From Proteobacteria bacterium CAG:495 (GTDB lineage: Bacteria > Pseudomonadota > Alphaproteobacteria > RF32 > CAG-239), in the NCBI GenBank assembly GCA_000432275.1, contig HF995262.1:1-11148 (forward strand): DNA of 11,148 bases, given 5' to 3'. This document shows positions 6,446 through 11,148 of the stretch, piece by piece; the stretch's first letter is position 1, and each line of letters starts with the position of its first letter. The translations under genes and the position numbers were made by a program. The notes under the pieces are model-generated. The model was not told the origin of the DNA and ran no database searches. It saw only the letters and a list, made by a program, of their open reading frames with translations.

Positions 6446-7030
6446 ATGATGTATAAACAAAGACCATGCTTTATCAAGTCCGTTGAGGCAACTGTCGACT
6501 ATGTAGACATTGACGACAGTTTATTGAATGGCGAAAAGGTTATTTCGAGCCGGCTTATCCGCAAAATCTGTGAAGCACCGCTTACGGATGCCGGATATGC
6601 CCTGACGGAAATCAACCTTAAAAAGGCTTCCCTGCGTTTTGATTATGCTCTGGCTTATAACTCTATGGGGTATAAGATGAGCTTTTTACGCAAAAAACAA
6701 CTGTTGTGGTTGTTGGAAGTAGAAGAAAAAGGGCTTCCCTATACGGCGGTTTACGTTCCGTTCGGTGAGCCGAGACTCTGGATTTTTCCCAAGGTGACGA
6801 TAGAATTACAGGCTAAGTTCTGGTTTTCTCGTCTTCTGAGGGAAACGCACTCCCATCTGACGGCAGACATTCGCACCGTTTTTACCAATTATTTGGTAGC
6901 GTGCTGGAAAAAGCTGTGGCTGGTTTGCGGTTATGTTGAATATCAGGAAGCCGGGGAAAGCGCTTTGACAGACAGTCGGGGGCACAGTGTTGCGATGCAG
7001 CCGAAACAGTTTCGCTGGTATCTTTTTTAA
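6446..7030 (+). CDS. hypothetical protein, monocistronic
   Basis: I do not recognise this 194-residue protein. There is no signal peptide. The C-terminal half is rich in Trp, Tyr, Phe and Leu (for example PFGEPRLWIFPKVTIELQ around 110-127 and CWKKLWLVCGYVEY around 153-166), but no stretch is a clean membrane helix. The N-terminal half mixes acidic (DYVDIDDS) and basic segments (RLIRKI, NLKKASLRF, FLRKKQ). ATGs at 6446 and 6449 are adjacent and neither has a Shine-Dalgarno; the leader is short and AT-rich. Its own promoter upstream and a strong hairpin terminator 15 nt after the stop mark it as a self-contained unit. Its position between an rRNA methyltransferase operon and rsmB gives no clear functional hint. 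Confidence 0.72.
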   Translation: MMYKQRPCFIKSVEATVDYVDIDDSLLNGEKVISSRLIRKICEAPLTDAGYALTEINLKKASLRFDYALAYNSMGYKMSFLRKKQLLWLLEVEEKGLPYTAVYVPFGEPRLWIFPKVTIELQAKFWFSRLLRETHSHLTADIRTVFTNYLVACWKKLWLVCGYVEYQEAGESALTDSRGHSVAMQPKQFRWYLF

Positions 7031-7044
7031 TTATTTCGTTAATG

Positions 7045-7080
7045 TCCTCCAAGAGCGGTTGCTTTTGGGGGATTTTTTTT
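7045..7080 (+). terminator. strong rho-independent terminator
   Basis: A 12-bp stem (7045-7056 pairing with 7061-7072, including two G-U pairs) closes a GGTT loop and is followed directly by eight T residues (7073-7080). It ends the 6446 transcript and insulates rsmB. Confidence 0.9.
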
Positions 7081-7087
7081 ATATGAT
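7059..7087 (+). promoter_or_regulatory. candidate rsmB promoter overlapping the terminator
   Basis: TATGAT (7082-7087, 5 of 6) lies 17 nt after TTGCTT (7059-7064, 3 of 6), with a predicted start near 7094 and a 23-nt leader. Some promoter must sit in or near this short stretch if the preceding terminator works, but the -35 is weak. Confidence 0.35.
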
Positions 7088-7116
7088 GGTGCAAAACAAT
7101 TTTTTAGGATTAAGTT

Positions 7117-8334
7117 ATGCAGACAAGTGCGCGTTTTCAGGCCGTTTTGGATTTGGTGACAGCTGTTTTGGCCGATAAACAGCCGGCGGACGGCATTATC
7201 AACGAATATCTGCGGGCCCGGAAATATATTGGTTCAAAAGACCGCCGTTTTATTACCGACTGGGTGTGGAAAATCGTGCGCAACCGTTTAAAATTTGAGT
7301 TTGAGGCCGGCAGCAAGGAGCCGCGAAAAGTATGGCTGGCCGCAATCAGAGAAGAAAATCTGAATGAAATTTTTGACGGCGGGCAATATGCGCCGGCTGC
7401 TTTGAATACTGAAGAATTAGCCTGGCTCAACGCGTTTTCTGATAAACCGTATCCGGAGTTTGTCGAGGCGGAATGTCCGCAATGGCTTTACGGCAGAATT
7501 AACGACATGGCGTTGTGTAAGGCGCTAAATCATCCGGCTCCCGCTGATTTTCGGGTTAATTTTAAAAATCGGGAAGATGTCATCAGGCAGTTGGCGGGAG
7601 AGGGTATCGAAGCAGTTCCGACGCCGTACTCTCCTTATGGCATCCGGATTAACGAGCGTATCAGTCTGGGCAATTGTATCGCTTATCAGGAAGGGGCGAT
7701 TGAGGTTCAGGACGAGGCGTCGCAGCTGGCGGCAATTTTGTGTGATGTCAAACCCGAGCATAAAATCATGGATTATTGTTGCGGCGCGGGAGGCAAGAGC
7801 CTGATGTTTGCGCATATTCTCAACAATCAGGGGCATATTCTTGCCCATGACGTCAATGTTCGCAGGCTGGAGGCTATCAAGTCGCGTTTGCAGCGTTTGG
7901 GCGTAAAAAACATTGAACTGACGGATTTGGTTGCGGACAGCGATCGGGATTTTGACCGTTTTGTCATTGATGCTCCTTGTACGGGAACGGGAACCTGGCG
8001 GCGGGCTCCGGACGGAAAGTTTCGCCTCAGCGAAGGCCTTTTGAAAGGAATCGTCAAAACCCAGCGCGAGATATTGGAGACCGGGGCGGTTAAAACCAAG
8101 GCCGGCGGTCGGTTGATTTATATCACCTGTTCCATTCTGGCCGAAGAAGACGAGCAGCAAATCGACAGTTTTTTGGCGGCTCATCCGGAATTTATGCCCG
8201 TCAATATGAAGGATTTGTGGGAAAAGAAAATCAACCAACCTTATCCTTATCATTCCGAGAAGTATCTTAAAACTTCGCCGTTGTCGACAGGGACGGACGG
8301 ATTTTTCATCTCGGTTCTCGAAAAGCTCGCGTAA
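7117..8334 (+). CDS. rsmB: RsmB-type 16S rRNA (cytosine-C5) methyltransferase
   Basis: Members of the RsmB/NOL1/NOP2/Sun family transfer a methyl group from SAM to carbon 5 of a cytosine in rRNA; RsmB acts on C967 of 16S rRNA in E. coli. The 405-residue product has VQDEASQ (197-203), the SAM-binding motif DYCCGAGGKS (219-228), DAPCTGTGTWRRAPD (285-299), and ITCS (336-339). C338 is the expected nucleophile and C288 the Cys that assists release. The N-terminal 130 residues take the place of the NusB-like domain but are only loosely similar to it. The first Cys-Gly motif differs from the common DxCAAPGGKT by having CCGAGGKS, a form I associate with alphaproteobacterial homologues. AGGA lies a few bases before the ATG at 7117. 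The exact target cytosine is inferred from the family. Confidence 0.9.
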   Translation: MQTSARFQAVLDLVTAVLADKQPADGIINEYLRARKYIGSKDRRFITDWVWKIVRNRLKFEFEAGSKEPRKVWLAAIREENLNEIFDGGQYAPAALNTEELAWLNAFSDKPYPEFVEAECPQWLYGRINDMALCKALNHPAPADFRVNFKNREDVIRQLAGEGIEAVPTPYSPYGIRINERISLGNCIAYQEGAIEVQDEASQLAAILCDVKPEHKIMDYCCGAGGKSLMFAHILNNQGHILAHDVNVRRLEAIKSRLQRLGVKNIELTDLVADSDRDFDRFVIDAPCTGTGTWRRAPDGKFRLSEGLLKGIVKTQREILETGAVKTKAGGRLIYITCSILAEEDEQQIDSFLAAHPEFMPVNMKDLWEKKINQPYPYHSEKYLKTSPLSTGTDGFFISVLEKLA

Positions 8335-8403
8335 CGAACTGGCAATTGGCTGCCGTTTGTCTTCTTGTCCGAATTTTTGAGAAAGTTCATTTGCAGTTTT
8401 GAG

Positions 8404-8718
8404 TTAAATCTCTTTGCCGTTTTGCCGGTAGATGTATGAAATGATTTCTGCAACGGCGGCAAAAGCTTCTACCGGGATTTCTTCGTTAATGTCAACCGCT
8501 TTTAGAACTTGAAGCAAATCGGCGTCCCGGTGGATTTCGATATCGTTGTCCAAGGCAATCTGAATAATCTTTTCGGCGACTTGTCCCTGTCCTTTGGCCA
8601 GAACTGTCGGGGCATTGTGTTTTTCCTTGTCATAACCGAGTGCAACCGCATAATCTGGGGAAAACCCCAAATCGGCATTGTCATTTGGCTGCTTTGAGTT
8701 ATTATTGTCAACAGACAT
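8404..8718 (-). CDS. free-standing FlhB C-terminal-domain protein (FlhB-like)
   Basis: The 104-residue product matches the cytoplasmic domain of FlhB, the flagellar export-gate protein that switches substrate specificity. After a polar, Asn-rich N-terminus (1-17) the segment YAVALGYDKEKHNAPTVLAKG (23-43) and the C-terminal DINEEIPVEAF...VAEIISYIYR (76-98) follow the FlhB C-terminal subdomain closely. The autocleavage tetrapeptide NPTH of FlhB is replaced by SPDY (20-23), so the protein corresponds to the post-cleavage fragment made as a separate chain. Comparable small proteins (FlhX in Helicobacter, YlqH in Bacillus) are known. I chose the ATG at 8718 because AAAAGG (8733-8728) lies 9 nt upstream; an ATG at 8727 abuts that site and is less likely. 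The gene is divergent from flgBC-fliE and converges on rsmB with no strong terminator between. Confidence 0.88.
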   Translation of the reverse strand: MSVDNNNSKQPNDNADLGFSPDYAVALGYDKEKHNAPTVLAKGQGQVAEKIIQIALDNDIEIHRDADLLQVLKAVDINEEIPVEAFAAVAEIISYIYRQNGKEI

Positions 8719-8748
8719 GGAAACCATCCTTTTAAGTGTCTTGTTACT

Positions 8749-8777
8749 ACTCTAGAGCTTAAGATGGTGGTTGGCAA
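8749..8777 (-). promoter_or_regulatory. candidate promoter of the FlhB-like gene
   Basis: On the minus strand TTGCCA (8777-8772, 5 of 6) is followed after 17 nt by TAGAGT (8754-8749, 4 of 6). The predicted start is about 23 nt before the start codon. It lies back to back with the sigma-54 promoter of flgB. Tentative. Confidence 0.35.
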
Positions 8778-8789
8778 GAGCTTTTTAAA

Positions 8790-8805
8790 TGGCACATATC
8801 TTGCA
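8790..8805 (+). promoter_or_regulatory. sigma-54 (RpoN) promoter of flgB-flgC-fliE
   Basis: TGGCACA-TATC-TTGCA matches the RpoN consensus TGGCACG-N4-TTGCW at nearly every position, with the required 10 bases between the invariant GG and GC. The predicted start is about 8816, 35 nt before flgB. Sigma-54 with an FlbD-type activator drives middle and late flagellar genes in Caulobacter; no activator site is identified here. Confidence 0.85.
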
Positions 8806-8810
8806 TGTTC

Positions 8811-8832
8811 GTTATACGTGGGGACGTATAAC
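8811..8832. repeat. 9-bp perfect inverted repeat across the flgB transcription start
   Basis: GTTATACGT (8811-8819) and ACGTATAAC (8824-8832) are exact inverted copies separated by GGGG. The predicted sigma-54 start (about 8816) falls inside the left arm, so the transcript would contain only part of the hairpin. The position suits a DNA operator bound by a dimeric regulator better than an RNA structure. Confidence 0.8.
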
Positions 8833-8850
8833 TCAAACGGGGAAATTACA

Positions 8851-9249
8851 ATGGATTTGAAAAACCTTTCAGTTTTCAGCATGGCTGAGCAGAATATGCA
8901 GTATTTGTCGGCGCGGGAGAAAGTTCTGGCCGGAAACATTGCTAATGCGAGTACGCCCGGGTATCTCCCTAAAGACATTGAAAAGCCTGACTTTGGCAAT
9001 GATCTGGTTGCCAATATGCCTCTTAAGCTTACAAACTCCAAACATATGAGCGGAGCCAATTTTGGCAATAATCTTAAAGTTTATACGCCGGAACCGACTT
9101 CGGCCCTGACAATTGACGGCAACGGTGTCATCTTGGAAGAGCAAATGAACGAGGCGAGCAAAGCCAGCAGTGAATATAAGCGGATGATTACGATATACAA
9201 CAAATACAAGTCGATGATTCAGCTGGCGAACACCAAAATCAGCGCATAA
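8851..9249 (+). CDS. flgB: flagellar proximal rod protein FlgB
   Basis: FlgB is a subunit of the flagellar rod, exported through the flagellar type III system and assembled in the periplasm next to the MS ring. The 132-residue product has the typical rod-protein N-terminus, with the motif NIANASTPGY (29-38) preceded by an amphipathic helix (QNMQYLSAREKVLAG). The C-terminal helix (about 99-132, MNEASKASSEYKRMITIYNKYKSM) is characteristic of FlgB. The start at 8851 is chosen over an upstream in-frame ATG at 8764 because it has CGGGGAAA just upstream, gives the normal FlgB N-terminus, and lies downstream of the sigma-54 promoter and inverted repeat. FlgB and FlgC are separated by 12 nt. Confidence 0.96.
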   Translation: MDLKNLSVFSMAEQNMQYLSAREKVLAGNIANASTPGYLPKDIEKPDFGNDLVANMPLKLTNSKHMSGANFGNNLKVYTPEPTSALTIDGNGVILEEQMNEASKASSEYKRMITIYNKYKSMIQLANTKISA

Positions 9250-9261
9250 GGAGATTGAGAA

Positions 9262-9675
9262 ATGGCCGGAAATTTATCTGTCAGTGCTGATATCGCAACC
9301 TCAGGAATGAGGGTTCAGGCCGAACGGCTGAAAGTTATTGCCCAAAATATGGCAAACGCCGATTCGATTTCGACGACTCCGGGAGGAGAACCTTATCGCC
9401 GTCAGGTGGTCAGCTTTCAAAATTATGTGGACAAGGAAACCGGGGCAGAAATGGTTCGGGTTGACAAGATTGTTCAGGACATGTCCCAGTTTGACAAGAA
9501 ATATGACCCGCATCATCCGGGAGCAGACGCTCAGGGTTATGTGTCTTTGCCGAACGTTAACCCGCTGATTGAGATGATGGATATGAAAGAAGCTCAGCGG
9601 GCTTACGAGGCTAATATGAATATGATGAAAACCGCAAGGGATATGAATTCCAGCGTGTTGGACATTTTGAAATAG
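9262..9675 (+). CDS. flgC: flagellar proximal rod protein FlgC
   Basis: FlgC, with FlgB, FlgF and FliE, builds the proximal rod connecting the MS ring to the distal rod. The 137-residue length is typical. The N-terminal rod motif reads VIAQNMANADSISTTPGGEPYRR (25-47), with an insert between ANAD and TPGGEPYRR that is standard for FlgC. The C-terminal helix NPLIEMMDMKEAQRAYEANM (100-119) is the conserved signature shared with hook and rod proteins. An AAGGAG Shine-Dalgarno lies about 10 nt before the ATG. It is the middle gene of the flgB-flgC-fliE transcript. Confidence 0.97.
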   Translation: MAGNLSVSADIATSGMRVQAERLKVIAQNMANADSISTTPGGEPYRRQVVSFQNYVDKETGAEMVRVDKIVQDMSQFDKKYDPHHPGADAQGYVSLPNVNPLIEMMDMKEAQRAYEANMNMMKTARDMNSSVLDILK

Positions 9676-9695
9676 GTTTATAAAGGGGAACAAAC

Positions 9696-10022
9696 GTGAT
9701 CAACAATATTTCCAGTGCATTGGACGCTTATCAGCAGGCTTTGGGGCGGATTAACGCCGGTGCCGCAAAAATTGAAGGTACGGGTGCCAGTCAGGCGTCG
9801 TCGGGGGCCGGATTTGGCGATATGGTTAAGGCGGCCGTGGAAAATACGGTTGATTTGAATAAGTTTTCAGAGCAGATGACCGTTCAGGGAATTCAGGGTA
9901 AAGCGGATATTCAGGATGTTGTTCTGGCTGTATCCAATGCTGAAACGGCGTTAGAGACGGTTGTCGCGGTGCGGGATACTGCAATTAAAGCTTATAACAC
10001 CATAATGTCTATGCCGATTTAA
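9696..10022 (+). CDS. fliE: flagellar MS-ring/rod junction protein FliE
   Basis: FliE joins the MS ring (FliF) to the proximal rod and is the first rod component exported. The 108-residue product has a low-complexity Gly/Ala/Ser N-terminal third. The conserved C-terminal helix DIQDVVLAVSNAETALETVV then VRDTAIKAYNTIMSMPI (71-108) is the family hallmark. Translation starts at a GTG (9696), supported by AAAGGGG 8 nt upstream; no ATG fits better. It is the last gene before the palindromic terminator. flgB-flgC-fliE as a three-gene cluster is a common bacterial arrangement. Confidence 0.95.
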   Translation: MINNISSALDAYQQALGRINAGAAKIEGTGASQASSGAGFGDMVKAAVENTVDLNKFSEQMTVQGIQGKADIQDVVLAVSNAETALETVVAVRDTAIKAYNTIMSMPI

Positions 10023-10035
10023 TTTTTTGTCATTG

Positions 10036-10070
10036 AAAAAGCCCCGCTCAATTGAGCGGGGCTTTTGTTT
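10036..10070. terminator. bidirectional rho-independent terminator, 30-nt perfect palindrome
   Basis: Positions 10037-10066 form an exact palindrome: a 13-bp arm AAAAGCCCCGCTC, a central AATT, and the complementary arm. T-rich runs lie on both sides (TTTTGTTTG on the plus strand, TTTTTCAATG on the minus strand). It sits between the convergent fliE and the cysteine-rich gene and should terminate both. Confidence 0.95.
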
Positions 10071-10080
10071 GTTTGTTTTG

Positions 10081-11148
10081 CTAAACGCATTTATGGCAAA
10101 CTGAGGTCAGTGGGCAGGATACCTCTTTTTTTCCTGAAGAACAAGGAAATGGAGCACCGCTTGCCCAGCAGATTGAATATCCCCAGTCGCGGCAAATGTC
10201 GACATTGCATTTTACATAGCAGCTGCCGTAAGGGCAGGTCGAATAAACACCGCCGACACCGCAGTCGCCATAAGAACCAAAGCCGCACGCTTTTGTCATC
10301 ATGTATCCCGAGCACATAAACGTGCAACTGTTGCCGTCTTTACGATATCCTTCAGCGCAGCTGTCAAGTTTATATTTTGTAGCACCGCTTGAGCAATCGG
10401 TGTTTTTGACGGTACAGGACGAACAGCTGCCGTTTGAGGGGCAGGATGTCAATGTGTAGCCGCTGCAGGTTTCCGCCGTACAGGTTCGGACACAGCTTCC
10501 GTTTTTGCAAGAGTAACCGGAAGAACATTTGGAAGCACCGCACCCGTTGTAATAGGTCGTTCCGTTTTTGGTACAAGAAGAAGACCCAACGTTTTTACAC
10601 TGGCTTGAACAGCTTGATGCCGTCGTCGTATAGGTACAGTTTTCAATTTTTGTACATCCGGAGGCGGCATTGCCTTCATAACCGGAGTTACAGAAACAAG
10701 ATCCGTTTGAGCAGTAAGCGTTGGCTCCACAAGTTACGCCTGTACAAGGGTCACTCGGAATTTTAGTACATCCCGAGCTGGCATTGCCCTCATAGCCGGA
10801 GTTACAGTAGCAAGATCCACCGGAGCAATAAGCGTTAGACCCGCAGGAAACACCGGAACAAGGGTCGGTGTTGCAACCGGAGCCGCCGCATCTGGTGTCG
10901 CAGGATTTAATGCTTCCGTCAGAACAGCAGTCACCGTGGCAAGTGGAGTGAACGGAACACCAGTTTGAAGAGCTGGAATTGCATACGGGTTCGGATTTGC
11001 ACTCGGTGCACTTTCCGCAGGAATTGGTTGAAGCACAACCGTAATCGCAGGATTTTGAGGTAACATCGCAGTCAGGATTGCCCGAACAAGAGGTGCAGAT
11101 ACCGCAGGAGTTGGTCGAGGCACATCCGTAGTCACAGGAAACCGCCGT
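10081..11148 (-). CDS. cysteine-rich repeat protein with EGF-like modules (partial, start outside the window)
   Basis: One minus-strand frame is open without interruption from the right edge of the window to the TAG at 10081-10083, giving at least 355 residues of C-terminal sequence; no start codon is seen. Translating it by hand, I count 59 Cys (about 17%), with much Ser, Gly, Thr and Asn and no hydrophobic span. In order: two 29-residue-spaced copies of CDYGCASTNSCG (5-16, 34-45); Cys clusters to residue 92; two 38-residue EGF-like units (97-134, 135-172) whose CxCNSGY...C pattern fits the EGF-2 signature; and a C-terminal half of irregular modules such as CSGYTLTSC and DSCAEGYRKDGNSC, ending SVCHKCV. 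So many cysteines imply disulfides and a location outside the cytoplasm (inference); the N-terminal export signal would be beyond the window. The function is unknown; adhesion or surface display is a guess. Shorter frames on both strands here are shadows. Confidence 0.85.
   Translation of the reverse strand, partial: TAVSCDYGCASTNSCGICTSCSGNPDCDVTSKSCDYGCASTNSCGKCTECKSEPVCNSSSSNWCSVHSTCHGDCCSDGSIKSCDTRCGGSGCNTDPCSGVSCGSNAYCSGGSCYCNSGYEGNASSGCTKIPSDPCTGVTCGANAYCSNGSCFCNSGYEGNAASGCTKIENCTYTTTASSCSSQCKNVGSSSCTKNGTTYYNGCGASKCSSGYSCKNGSCVRTCTAETCSGYTLTSCPSNGSCSSCTVKNTDCSSGATKYKLDSCAEGYRKDGNSCTFMCSGYMMTKACGFGSYGDCGVGGVYSTCPYGSCYVKCNVDICRDWGYSICWASGAPFPCSSGKKEVSCPLTSVCHKCV
10633..10860 (-). repeat. 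two tandem 114-bp (38-residue) EGF-like repeats
   Basis: Units at 10860-10747 and 10746-10633 both encode C-x4-C-x5-C-x4-C-x-C-x-x-GY followed by EGN, SGCTKI. They are nearly identical at protein level through NAYC, GSC and the CNSGYEGNA run, while codons differ mainly at third positions. The spacing C-x-C-x2-G-Y-x7-C fits the EGF-2 signature C-x-C-x2-[GP]-[FYW]-x(4,8)-C. Confidence 0.85.
10999..11139 (-). repeat. two copies of an 18-residue Cys motif at an 87-bp period
   Basis: The motif SCDYGCASTNSCG followed by x-C-x-x-C occurs at 11139-11086 and 11052-10999. The first 13 residues are identical in both copies although 7 of 13 codons differ, all synonymously. More copies may continue beyond the window. 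Confidence 0.85.

Noticed and set aside
8339..8375. Possible terminator between rsmB and the FlhB-like gene (GGCA and TGCC arms)
   Set aside because: Only a 4-bp stem with no proper T-run. Termination here may be rho-dependent or lie inside the opposing gene.
8732..8746. Possible CtrA box TTAA-N7-GTTA in the divergent flagellar promoter region
   Set aside because: The second half matches only two of four positions, which is no better than chance in AT-rich DNA.
8754..8783. Direct repeat AGAGCTT (8754-8760 and 8777-8783) upstream of the sigma-54 promoter, considered as an activator site
   Set aside because: Seven bases at 23-bp spacing with no match to a known flagellar activator site; too short to support.
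10434..11135. Several separate open frames on both strands in the right-hand part
   Set aside because: They are alternative frames of a single continuous cysteine-rich frame that stays open from the window edge to 10081. The apparent start at 10452 in that frame is only an internal TTG codon.

Overview
This window looks like a piece of an alphaproteobacterial chromosome of moderate GC. The evidence is a close CcrM-type (GANTC) DNA methyltransferase of the Caulobacter/Rhizobium kind, an rnhB gene close to ccrM, a Ppx/GppA gene leading into rlmE with the long basic N-terminus usual in this class, an RsmB-type methyltransferase, and a sigma-54-type promoter in front of flgB-flgC-fliE. The large cysteine-rich protein with EGF-like modules at the right edge resembles proteins I associate with uncultured gut or host-associated Alphaproteobacteria. 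That last placement is inference.

Layout, left to right. (1) 123-755: rnhB. (2) 842-1907: two overlapping genes of unknown function behind a perfect-consensus sigma-70 promoter, closed by a hairpin terminator. (3) 2054-3163: ccrM, preceded by a CtrA-like box and the only GANTC site in a clearly intergenic position in the window. (4) 3345-6380: a tightly packed operon of two diverged Ppx/GppA paralogues, rlmE, and a DUF1653 gene whose reading frame is broken. (5) 6446-7030: a single unknown gene with its own promoter and a strong terminator. (6) 7117-8334: an RsmB-like 16S rRNA m5C methyltransferase. (7) 8404-8718, minus strand: a free-standing FlhB C-terminal-domain protein, divergent from (8) 8851-10022: flgB-flgC-fliE (rod and rod/MS-ring junction), with a sigma-54 promoter and a 9-bp inverted repeat across the predicted start site. 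(9) 10037-10066: a 30-nt perfect palindrome acting as a bidirectional terminator. (10) 10081-11148, minus strand: the C-terminal 355 residues of a very cysteine-rich repeat protein (59 Cys), whose frame stays open to the right end of the window.

The genes fall into three functional groups: nucleic-acid maintenance and RNA modification (rnhB, ccrM, rlmE, rsmB), (p)ppGpp/polyphosphate signalling (the Ppx/GppA pair), and flagellar assembly (FlhB-like, FlgB, FlgC, FliE). The least conventional parts are the cysteine-rich EGF-like protein, the Ppx/GppA pair in which the second copy has lost two conserved motifs, the operator-like palindrome at flgB, and three unrecognised genes (842, 1410, 6446). 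No rRNA, tRNA, CRISPR array or insertion sequence was seen, and no gap between genes exceeds 200 bases.
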